NCBI GenBank assembly: GCA_052171275.1
Contig: CM125795.1
Location: 1,674,001 to 1,738,000 of the forward strand
Source of the DNA: Arsenophonus sp052171275
Lineage (GTDB): Bacteria; Pseudomonadota; Gammaproteobacteria; Enterobacterales; Enterobacteriaceae
Reading direction: 5' to 3'
Length of the DNA: 64,000 nt
The translations under genes and the position numbers were made by a program. The notes under the pieces were generated by a model, which saw only the letters and a program-made list of their open reading frames with translations, had not been told where the DNA came from and searched no databases. Positions 55,880 through 63,068 of this stretch are shown here, in pieces (the first letter of the stretch is position 1; every line of letters starts with the position of its first letter).

Positions 55880-56605
55880 TTATATACGGAAACCTTCTCC
55901 TAAATAAACACGTTTAACATGATCATTGTCCAAAATTGATTTAGGAGTTCCATAAGCTATAAGATTACCTTGATCTACGATATAAGCAGACTTACATACA
56001 TCTAATGTCTCTCTAACATTATGATCGGTTATTAATACTCCTAAACCATAATCAACCAAATATTGAATTATTTTTTTTATATCTAATACTGAAATTGGAT
56101 CAATACCAGCAAAAGGTTCATCTAAGAGAATAAATTTTGGATTAGCTGCTAATGCTCTGGCTATTTCAACTCGTCTACGTTCCCCACCAGAAAGTGATTG
56201 ACCAAGATTATTTTTTAAATGGCTTATATTAAACTTTTCCATCAATTTTTTCGCATGTTCTTTTTTTTCTTTGAAAGTTAAATCATTGCGTATTTCTAAT
56301 ACTGCCATTAAATTATTAAAAACATTTAACCGACGAAATATTGAAGCTTCTTGAGGTAAATAACCTATTCCTTTACGAGCTCTCTCATGAAAAGGTAATA
56401 AACTAATATCTTCATCATCAATAGTAATTTTTCCGAGATCATGAGGAATAATACCAACTACCATATAAAATGTTGTCGTTTTACCTGCACCATTTGGACC
56501 AAGTAAACCAACGATTTCACCTGAACTAATTTTTATACTAACATCTTTAACAACTTTACGGTTTTTATATGTTTTTGATAAATGTTTTGCAATTAATGTA
56601 GCCAT
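55880..56605 (-). CDS. lptB: LPS export ABC transporter ATPase LptB
   Basis: Cytoplasmic ATPase of LptB2FGC, which extracts LPS from the inner membrane and drives it along the periplasmic bridge. It has 241 residues, the E. coli length. It shows Walker A GLLGPNGAGKTTTFYMV, the Q-loop region YLPQEASIFRRLN, the ABC signature SGGERRRVEIARAL, Walker B FILLDEPFAGIDP, the switch His in LITDHNVRETLDVC and the family C-terminus ILDNDHVKRVYLGEGFRI. The start is the ATG at 56605; no strong Shine-Dalgarno is visible. It lies 63 bases after lptA in the lptC-lptA-lptB unit. lptF and lptG are elsewhere. Confidence 0.98.
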   Translation of the reverse strand: MATLIAKHLSKTYKNRKVVKDVSIKISSGEIVGLLGPNGAGKTTTFYMVVGIIPHDLGKITIDDEDISLLPFHERARKGIGYLPQEASIFRRLNVFNNLMAVLEIRNDLTFKEKKEHAKKLMEKFNISHLKNNLGQSLSGGERRRVEIARALAANPKFILLDEPFAGIDPISVLDIKKIIQYLVDYGLGVLITDHNVRETLDVCKSAYIVDQGNLIAYGTPKSILDNDHVKRVYLGEGFRI

Positions 56606-56668
56606 TTTATTATATTTAACTCTTAATATTATTATATTTTTACACTATAATTTTATCTCTTAATTTAA

Positions 56669-57169
56669 TTAAGAAGGTAATAATGTTGTTGTTACTTTGC
56701 TGCCTTTTTTGCTAAAAGCTTTCATTTTCTGAGTTTGAACCAAATAGAAAATTTTATCACCTTTAATATTATTATCTAATTGCTCTAAATAAGCATTACC
56801 AGTTAAAATAACAAGTTTTTTTTCTATTTCATAACGTATTTTATTACTATAACCTTTAATCGGTTTACCATTATCTTGTAATTGATAAAATGTCACTGGT
56901 TTACCATAAGCCTCAATAACCATTTTTTTCCAATCACCATTTGGACGAATAACAATAACTTTATACGCTCTAACATCTATAGTACCTTGTTTTATTACAA
57001 TATTTTTTGTAAAAATAGTAATATTTTTTACTAAATCAATTGATTGTCTGACTGAATTAATTTGAATTGGTTGTTTAAAATCATTTTTTAGTGCTAATAT
57101 CTGAAAACTTAATATGAATATTAAATTAGTAAATAATAAGTTAAAAAAAATCTTTTTTGCTAATATCAT
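56669..57169 (-). CDS. lptA: Periplasmic LPS bridge protein LptA
   Basis: Forms the beta-jellyroll filament that links LptC in the inner membrane to LptD in the outer membrane. It has 166 residues (E. coli 185). Residues 1-27 form a signal peptide with cleavage likely after ILA-LKND. The mature part keeps QPIQINSVRQSIDLVKNITI, FTKNIVIKQGTIDVRAYKV, GKPVTFYQLQDNGKPIKGYS and LVILTGNAYLEQLDNNIKGD. The C-terminus is shorter than usual but ends after the last strand (VTTTLLPS). AAGGA lies 8 bases before the ATG at 57169, only 13 bases after lptC. Confidence 0.95.
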   Translation of the reverse strand: MILAKKIFFNLLFTNLIFILSFQILALKNDFKQPIQINSVRQSIDLVKNITIFTKNIVIKQGTIDVRAYKVIVIRPNGDWKKMVIEAYGKPVTFYQLQDNGKPIKGYSNKIRYEIEKKLVILTGNAYLEQLDNNIKGDKIFYLVQTQKMKAFSKKGSKVTTTLLPS

Positions 57170-57182
57170 TAATCGTTTCCTT

Positions 57183-57761
57183 TTAGAATTTTTTCTTATT
57201 TAGAATTTCATAATAAGTTTCAACATCTTTAATTAATTCTGCTGTATTAGTTCTCATATTACCATGCATTTTCATACTTACTGATCGTAAACCAATACCG
57301 ATTATTGTAACTTTATTATTAGATAAAAAATCCTGTGTGATTAAATTGAATGTAGCGTTTTCCATTAAAATTTTCTGTAAATCTGAATTTGAATTCAAGA
57401 TATTTAGTTGAACATTACCATATAAATAAAGCATATCAGTGTTAGTTAATTTTGCTTTATTAGCACGAATAGCCCATATTGGAGTACCCATTATATCATA
57501 AGTTGTTAATATTGGATTAATAAACCAACTAATTTTATTTTTAGAAAATTGATGTATTTCATCTGTTATTAATTTATAAGATAATTTGCCGATTGCAGTA
57601 TAAATGTGAGTAATTGAATTACTAATTTGATAATTTGGTTGACTTCTATCAATAACAATAGATTTTATTGATGTATTAAACTTAGATGAATTCAAGCCAA
57701 TAAGTATTAAAACAATCACTGTTAATATAACATTAACCCAAATCTTATTTTTTTTTCTCAT
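57183..57761 (-). CDS. lptC: LPS export protein LptC
   Basis: Bitopic inner-membrane protein that receives LPS from LptB2FG and passes it to LptA. It has 192 residues from the ATG at 57761 (E. coli 191), chosen because MRKKNKIWVNVILTVIVL aligns with the family start. Upstream in-frame ATG (57800) and TTG (57821) codons would add 13 or 20 residues without a family counterpart, and none of the three has a clear Shine-Dalgarno. Residues about 6-26 form the membrane anchor. The periplasmic jellyroll keeps KLSYKLITDEI, ISWFINPILTTYD, IWAIRANKAKLTNTDMLYLY, ENATFNLITQDFLS and MHGNMRTNTAELIKDV. kdsC, normally just upstream, is missing. Confidence 0.94.
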   Translation of the reverse strand: MRKKNKIWVNVILTVIVLILIGLNSSKFNTSIKSIVIDRSQPNYQISNSITHIYTAIGKLSYKLITDEIHQFSKNKISWFINPILTTYDIMGTPIWAIRANKAKLTNTDMLYLYGNVQLNILNSNSDLQKILMENATFNLITQDFLSNNKVTIIGIGLRSVSMKMHGNMRTNTAELIKDVETYYEILNKKKF

Positions 57762-57821
57762 TGTTGTTTTATTTTGACTAGTTTCATAAACTGATGACAT
57801 TTTATATTTTATTTTAAACAA

Positions 57822-58380
57822 ACAAAATAAAACTTTAAAAAAAATTAATGTTTGTAACTTTTATTACTTTGTCTAAATATTAATATAATGAACTTTATTT
57901 AAAATATTAAATATATATCAATCATAAAAATATAAAATCTTATAATATGATATAATTAATAATTAATTAAATTATCACTGAACAAAAGTATAAGTAGTTT
58001 TTATTGAAGCTTTATTTTTAATAACGTTATTAGATTCATTATTTCTAAACTATTTTTTATATTTCACTATTGTTGAATATAATTAATACTAAGAATATTA
58101 ACTCAGCATTCTAATAATTTTTTTACGGCAGATAATAATATATAAATTCTAATTAGAGTATTGGTGAATAACAATTAATATTGCAATAATCATTAAAATT
58201 TAATTTTTTAAATTTTTCACTATTATTTTATATAAATTAATTAATCCTATATAATAATAATTAAAATTAAAAAAAATAATAATTTTATTTTATAAAAAAT
58301 TTTTTAAAAAATGTTTTTATACTATAGTATAAAATTGAATTATTATTTTAATATAATAATTAAATCTATTATTTTAGTAA
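57822..58380. other. 559-base spacer, site of lost kdsC
   Basis: kdsC (about 567 bases in E. coli) belongs between kdsD and lptC, and the gap has almost that length. The catalytic DVDGVLSDG motif is not readable. On the minus strand a less A+T-rich piece (58103-58200) contains SAVKKLLEC before a stop and, in another frame, NCYSPIL. These faintly recall the KdsC C-terminal part. The evidence is too weak to call a pseudogene. Confidence 0.5.
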
Positions 58381-59349
58381 TCATATAATACCAGCATGTA
58401 AAAGATCATGTAAATGAATAACACCAATAAGTCTATCTACTTTTGTAACTAATAATGAACTAATATGGTGCTCTTGCATTAAATTTAATGCATCAATTGC
58501 CAGCATATCAGGCTTTACTCTAATACCCCCAGCTGTCATTAAATCAGCAATTTTTGCATTATTTAAGTCGATTTTCATTGAAAAAACACGTCTTAAGTCA
58601 CCATCTGTAAAAATACCTGCAATTTGCATTTCTTCATTGTAAATTACAACCATGCCTAATTTTTTTCGAGTGATTTCAACTAATGCTTGTTGTAATGTTG
58701 CTTGTTTTATAACATTAGGAATCTTTTCTCCAGTATGCATTAAATCACTTACTCTTAATAAGAGTTTACGTCCTAATGTGCCACCAGGATGAGATAGTGC
58801 AAAATCTTCAGCAGTAAAACCACGAGCTTTAAGTAAAGCAACAGCGATAGCATCTCCCATAACAAGCATCGCTGTTGTACTTGTTGTTGGCGCTAAACCT
58901 AATGGACAAGCTTCTTGTGGTACTTTTATACAAAGATGAATATCTGCAGCTTTCCCCATGCTACTAACAGGATTTTTTGTCATATAAATTAAAGAAATAT
59001 CTTTACGTTTTAATAATGGAGTAAGTGCCAATATTTCACATGATTCACCGGAATTTGAAATAGCTAAAACAATATCTTTATCACTAATCATACCCAAATC
59101 ACCATGACTCGCTTCTCCTGGATGAACAAAAAATGCAGGTGTTCCTGTGCTAGCTAATGTAGCTGCAATTTTATGACCAATGTGGCCTGATTTACCCATT
59201 CCCATAACAACAACTTTTCCAACACATTTTAAAATCAATTCACAAGCTTGTTTGAAATCATCATTAATATATTTCTCCAGATTTATAAGCCCATTAACTT
59301 CAATCTCCAATACTTTTTTTGCTATTTTTTTGAAATCAATTTCAGACAT
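58381..59349 (-). CDS. kdsD: D-arabinose 5-phosphate isomerase KdsD
   Basis: Converts ribulose 5-phosphate to arabinose 5-phosphate, the first step toward KDO of the LPS core. It has 322 residues (E. coli 328). The SIS domain (about residues 40-175) shows GKVVVMGMGKSGHIGHKIAA, HPGEASHGDLGMIS, AISNSGESCEI and CPLGLAPTTSTTAMLVMGDA, then ARGFTAEDFALSHPGGTLGR. Two CBS domains follow, with KKLGMVVIYNEE, GIFTDGDLRRVF and MQEHHISSLLV. The ATG at 59349 gives MSEIDFKKIAK. A paralogue, GutQ, has similar activity in E. coli, but the context (kds-lpt, divergent from mla) identifies KdsD. kdsC, which acts two steps later, is absent from its usual place, so another phosphatase must serve if KDO is made. 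Confidence 0.95.
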   Translation of the reverse strand: MSEIDFKKIAKKVLEIEVNGLINLEKYINDDFKQACELILKCVGKVVVMGMGKSGHIGHKIAATLASTGTPAFFVHPGEASHGDLGMISDKDIVLAISNSGESCEILALTPLLKRKDISLIYMTKNPVSSMGKAADIHLCIKVPQEACPLGLAPTTSTTAMLVMGDAIAVALLKARGFTAEDFALSHPGGTLGRKLLLRVSDLMHTGEKIPNVIKQATLQQALVEITRKKLGMVVIYNEEMQIAGIFTDGDLRRVFSMKIDLNNAKIADLMTAGGIRVKPDMLAIDALNLMQEHHISSLLVTKVDRLIGVIHLHDLLHAGII

Positions 59350-59656
59350 TTTATACCCAAATTTTATATAAGTATTAATTTATTTATATTGGTTAATAAA
59401 TCTTCAATAAGGCTAATTTTGTATATTAATTTCTTTATATTATGAATATCAATATATTATTAGTATATAAATTATTAAAACAATAACATTATTCGATATG
59501 ATGTCATTTGAGAATTTATTTAATATTAAGATATAATAGATAAAAGTAAAATACGCGATAATATCGATTAGAATATAATGTGATAGTTTCATTTAAAATC
59601 TATCATAATAAGTTAATATACTTAAATAATAATTACATATAAAGGCTATTATAGTT
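59350..59656. other. 307-base divergent spacer between kdsD and mlaF
   Basis: Holds the promoters of the kdsD and mla units by position. yrbG, between them in E. coli, is gone. The mlaF ribosome site AAAGGC lies about 11 bases before its ATG. No reliable promoter box or operator can be singled out. Confidence 0.6.
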
Positions 59657-60460
59657 ATGAAAGAATTTATAGATAATATTATAAATATCAAAAATATGTC
59701 TTTTATTTTAGATCAAAGAGTAATTTTTACAGATATAAGTTTAACTATTCCAAGGGGAAAAATTACAGTTATTATGGGACCATCAGGTATTGGAAAAACA
59801 ATTTTATTGCGTTTAATTGGAGGACAATTACGTCCAGATAAGGGAGAAATTTGGTTTAATGATATTAATATTCCAACATTATCACGAATAGAACTTTATG
59901 CTGTTCGTAAGAAAATGAGCATGTTATTTCAGTCTTGCGCTTTATTTACAGATATGAATGTTTTTGAGAATGTTGCTTTTCCATTACAAAGACATACTAT
60001 ATTAGATAAAGAAATTATTCAAACAATAGTCATGATGAAATTAGAAGCAGTTGGATTAAGGGGTGTAGCTAATCTTATGCCAATTGAATTATCAGGTGGT
60101 ATGGCGCGTCGAACAGCAATAGCACGGGCTATCGCTCTCGATCCACAATTAATTTTATTTGATGAGCCTTTTGTTGGACAAGATCCAATAACTATGGGGA
60201 TTTTAGTTAAACTTATTAGTGAGCTTAATCATGCATTAAATATTACTTTTATTATTGTTTCTCATGATATACAAGAAATCTTAAGCATAGCAAATAAAGC
60301 ATATATTATTGCAGAACAACATATTATTGCTGAAGGTACAGTTAAAGAATTACAACAAAATAAAGATGTTCGCGTAAGACAATTTCTTGATGGAATTGCT
60401 GATGGACCGATACCATTTAATTTTCCAGCAGTAAATTATGCAGTAGATTTATTAAGATGA
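59657..60460 (+). CDS. mlaF: Phospholipid transport ATPase MlaF
   Basis: ATPase of the MlaFEDB complex, which moves phospholipid between the inner membrane and the periplasmic carrier MlaC to keep the outer membrane asymmetric. It has 267 residues (E. coli 269). It shows Walker A MGPSGIGKTILLRLIGGQ, the Q-loop MSMLFQSCALFTDMNVFENV, the signature IELSGGMARRTAIARAI, Walker B LILFDEPFVGQDPITMG and the switch His in IIVSHDIQEI. The C-terminal RVRQFLDGIADGPIPF tail, which clasps the partner MlaF in this family, is present. Its stop overlaps the mlaE start (ATGA, 60457-60460). Confidence 0.97.
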   Translation: MKEFIDNIINIKNMSFILDQRVIFTDISLTIPRGKITVIMGPSGIGKTILLRLIGGQLRPDKGEIWFNDINIPTLSRIELYAVRKKMSMLFQSCALFTDMNVFENVAFPLQRHTILDKEIIQTIVMMKLEAVGLRGVANLMPIELSGGMARRTAIARAIALDPQLILFDEPFVGQDPITMGILVKLISELNHALNITFIIVSHDIQEILSIANKAYIIAEQHIIAEGTVKELQQNKDVRVRQFLDGIADGPIPFNFPAVNYAVDLLR

Positions 60461-61251
60461 TTAAGATAATGTTATTTAATATATTAGCTACATTAGGTCA
60501 TCATTCATTAACAGTAGTAGCAACATTTGGCCGTGCTTGTTATTTATTATTTTGGACTTTATTTAATAAACCTGAATTTATAACACAATTTCCATTATTA
60601 ATAAAACAAATATACAATATAGGAGTATTATCTTTATTAATTATTTCTATATCAGGATTATTTATTGGTATGGTACTTAGTTTGCAAGGATATTTAGTCC
60701 TGACCATATTTAAAGCTGAATCCAATCTTGGTATGATGGTAGCACTTTCTTTATTAAGAGAATTTGGACCAGTAGTAACAGCACTTTTATTTGCTGGAAG
60801 AGCAGGTTCTACATTAACTGCAGAAATAGGTTTAATGAAAATAACAGAACAAATTTCTAGTTTAGAAATGATGGCTATTGATCCAATACGTCGGATAATT
60901 TCTCCTCGTTTTTGGGCTGGCCTAATTAGCATGCCATTGTTGACATTTATTTTTATCGCAATGAGCATATTAGGTAGTTTTTTAGTAAGTGTAAATTGGA
61001 AAGGGATTGATGGTGGATTTTTTTGGTCATCAATACAATCTGCTATTGAATGGAAAGTAGATATTCTCAACTGTTTTGTTAAAAGTATTATATTTGCTTT
61101 TATAGTTAGTTGGATATCTTTATTTAATGGTTACGATGCAATACCAACACTAGAGGGGATTAACAATGCAACAACAAGAACTGTTGTTCATTCGTCATTA
61201 ATTATACTATGTTTAGACTTTGTTCTTACTATACTTATGTTTGAGAGTTAG
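60457..61251 (+). CDS. mlaE: Phospholipid transport permease MlaE
   Basis: Membrane subunit of MlaFEDB with about five membrane helices. It has 264 residues (E. coli 260). The ATG at 60457 overlaps the mlaF stop; a second ATG four codons later matches the E. coli start (MLFNILATLGHHS), and either could be used. Conserved blocks are LLIISISGLFIGMVLSLQGY, ALSLLREFGPVVTALLFAGR, AGSTLTAEIGLMKITEQISS, MAIDPIRRIISPRFWAG and NGYDAIPTLEGINNATTRTV with VVHSSLIILCLDFVLT. Intact. Confidence 0.97.
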   Translation: MIKIMLFNILATLGHHSLTVVATFGRACYLLFWTLFNKPEFITQFPLLIKQIYNIGVLSLLIISISGLFIGMVLSLQGYLVLTIFKAESNLGMMVALSLLREFGPVVTALLFAGRAGSTLTAEIGLMKITEQISSLEMMAIDPIRRIISPRFWAGLISMPLLTFIFIAMSILGSFLVSVNWKGIDGGFFWSSIQSAIEWKVDILNCFVKSIIFAFIVSWISLFNGYDAIPTLEGINNATTRTVVHSSLIILCLDFVLTILMFES

Positions 61252-61254
61252 TTC

Positions 61255-61785
61255 ATGCAAAGTAAAAAAAATGAAATTTTAGTTGGAATATTTTTTTTAA
61301 TTGCATTATCTGCAATTATTTTTTTATTTTTAAAAGTTACAGATATTAAATATTTTAATAATCAACCTACTTATAAAATTACTGCTTATTTTACAAATAT
61401 AGGTGGATTAAAAATAAATTCTCCTTTAAAAATAGGTGGCGTAGTAGTTGGGCGAATAATCGATATTTTCTTAGATAAGAAAACTTATACTTCACGACTT
61501 ACTTTAGCAATTTTTAGTCAGTATGATAACATCCCTGATAATAGTTCATTATCTATATTAACTAATGGGTTACTAGGAGAGCAATTTTTATCACTGAATA
61601 TAGGTTTTTATGGTCAAGATATAGAAGTTAATTTTCTTAAAGATGGAGGACATATTGAAGATACTAAGTCAGCAATAATACTAGAAGATTTAATTGGACT
61701 TTTCTTATATAAGAATAATGATCCTAACCATTCAAACAAAAAAAGTTCAATTTGTAAAAGTGATAAAAAAAATAACTTATTATAA
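61255..61785 (+). CDS. mlaD: Phospholipid transport MCE protein MlaD
   Basis: MCE-domain protein anchored in the inner membrane; six copies form a ring with a central hydrophobic pore through which lipid passes to MlaC. It has 176 residues (E. coli 183). The membrane helix is at about residues 7-27 (ILVGIFFLIALSAIIFLFL). The MCE domain reads TAYFTNIGGLKINSPLKIGG, VVVGRIIDIFLDKKTY and LSILTNGLLGEQFLSLNIGF, followed by DTKSAIILEDLIGLFLYKNN, the helix that lines the pore. The C-terminal tail is short and Lys/Asn/Ser-rich. It starts three bases after the mlaE stop. Confidence 0.96.
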   Translation: MQSKKNEILVGIFFLIALSAIIFLFLKVTDIKYFNNQPTYKITAYFTNIGGLKINSPLKIGGVVVGRIIDIFLDKKTYTSRLTLAIFSQYDNIPDNSSLSILTNGLLGEQFLSLNIGFYGQDIEVNFLKDGGHIEDTKSAIILEDLIGLFLYKNNDPNHSNKKSSICKSDKKNNLL

Positions 61786-61826
61786 CATTATTAGATATTC
61801 TAATATAATAAAAAGGAACCTATTTT

Positions 61827-62459
61827 ATGTTTAAACATTTTCTTATATTATTTTTATTAATATTTTCTCCATTTGCTACTTCAATAATTCAAGATAATCC
61901 ATACAAACTAATGCAAGAAGCGAGTTATAAAACTCTTAATCGTTTAAAAAACGATCAATATATAATAAGAAAAAATCCTGATTTTTTACGAAATATTGTT
62001 CGAGAAGAACTTATGCCTTATATACAAATTAAATATATAGGAGCACTAATTTTAGGATCTTATTATAATAATGTAACATCTTTAAAACGAGATGCTTATT
62101 TTCAAGCAATTCAATCCTATATTGAAAAAATTTACGGACAAATTTTAGCAATGTATCATGGTCAACGATATGAAATTTCACCAGAACAATCACTAGAAGA
62201 TAAAAAAAATGTTGTTATTCGATTAACTATTATAGATCCAAAAAGACAATTACCTATTCGTCTTGATTTTCAGTGGCGTAAAAATAGTAAAACTGGTTAT
62301 TGGCAATCTTACGATATTATTACCGAAGGTATAAGTTTAATTACAACAAAACAAAATGAATGGATTAATATTTTAAGATTAAAAGGAATTGATGGTTTAA
62401 CGAAAGAATTAATTAATAATGCAAAAATTCCAATTATATTATATGATAAAAAATCATGA
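61827..62459 (+). CDS. mlaC: Periplasmic phospholipid carrier MlaC
   Basis: Soluble periplasmic protein that shuttles phospholipid between MlaFEDB and the outer-membrane MlaA-porin complex. It has 210 residues (E. coli 211). Residues 1-20 form a signal peptide (LILFLLIFSPFATS). The mature protein keeps NPYKLMQEASYKTLNRLKND, YIQIKYIGALILGSYY, AMYHGQRYEISPEQSL, RLDFQWRKNSKTGYWQSYD, IITEGISLITTKQNEW and LKGIDGLTKEL. AAAGGA lies 9 bases before the ATG. The last codons overlap the mlaB start (ATGA, 62456-62459). mlaA is not in the window. Confidence 0.97.
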   Translation: MFKHFLILFLLIFSPFATSIIQDNPYKLMQEASYKTLNRLKNDQYIIRKNPDFLRNIVREELMPYIQIKYIGALILGSYYNNVTSLKRDAYFQAIQSYIEKIYGQILAMYHGQRYEISPEQSLEDKKNVVIRLTIIDPKRQLPIRLDFQWRKNSKTGYWQSYDIITEGISLITTKQNEWINILRLKGIDGLTKELINNAKIPIILYDKKS

Positions 62460-62746
62460 TATCTATTTTAAGCTGGGAACGTAATGGTCAAACATTGATT
62501 TTAATTGGTAATCTTAATCGTGATACCTTAAAAATTTTTTGGCAAAAGAGAAATCAATTATTAAAAAATATTAAGATAATAAATATTTCAAAATTATCTT
62601 ATATTGATTCTGCAGGTCTTGCTATGTTTATAAGATTAAAATCAGAACAAAAAATAGAAAATAAATTAATATTTAAGGGTAATAATAAACGATTTAAAAT
62701 GCTAATTAAACTTTATAAAATTGAAGATTTTATAAAGTTTAATTAG
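62456..62746 (+). CDS. mlaB: STAS-domain regulator of the Mla transporter, MlaB
   Basis: Cytoplasmic STAS-domain subunit that binds MlaF and is needed for complex stability and ATPase activity. It has 96 residues (E. coli 97). The core shows LSWERNGQTLILIGNLN and INISKLSYIDSAGLAMFIRL; the Ser of DSAG replaces the Thr that is phosphorylatable or functionally important in relatives. The C-terminal KLYKIEDFIKFN diverges from the family because the last part of the gene is built from an inverted copy of the preceding bases (hairpin 62692-62756). The stop TAG lies within the right arm. It starts inside the mlaC stop, so translation is coupled. ibaG, next in E. coli, is absent. Confidence 0.92.
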   Translation: MISILSWERNGQTLILIGNLNRDTLKIFWQKRNQLLKNIKIINISKLSYIDSAGLAMFIRLKSEQKIENKLIFKGNNKRFKMLIKLYKIEDFIKFN

Positions 62747-62756
62747 CATTTTAAAT
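62692..62756. terminator. Perfect 29-bp hairpin forming the 3' end of mlaB, probable terminator
   Basis: The arms 62692-62720 and 62728-62756 are exact complements, with the seven-base loop TTGAAGA (62721-62727). Each arm contains AATGCTAATTAAACTTTAT or its complement, with four G/C pairs. The right arm is followed by TTTT and more A/T, so RNA polymerase would meet a very stable stem and a U-rich tail right at the end of mlaFEDCB. Unlike ordinary terminators, most of it (through 62746) is coding sequence. It is the longest inverted repeat in the window. Confidence 0.85.
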
Positions 62757-63068
62757 TTTTAAAATAATTTATATATAAATAAATTTATTCTATATATACA
62801 TGTTTTTCTAAATATCGTTTCTAATTTATTAAATTAGATAAAAAATTTTTAATGATAAATAAATCATATTTTAATGAAATATGATTAAAATAATAAATTA
62901 CTTATATTCTATTAATAAAGTGTATTATAAATAATCTGATTTATTTATTATAATGATAACTTATGTTACAATGAAAATTAAACAATAAATTATAAACTTT
63001 AATTGTTTTTACAATAATATTTTTTCTATTAATAAAATATTGAACATTAGTTATAGAGAATTTTTTTG
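62747..63068. other. 322-base spacer between mlaB and murA
   Basis: ibaG (BolA family), which lies here in E. coli and is about 255 bases long, cannot be recognised. The start of the spacer holds the end of the mlaB hairpin; the end holds the murA leader with a weak AGAGAA ribosome site. Nothing else is visible. Confidence 0.6.

Noticed and set aside
58103..58200. kdsC pseudogene call
   Set aside because: Only two short faint matches in different frames. The catalytic N-terminal motif is absent. Kept as a finding, not as a feature.
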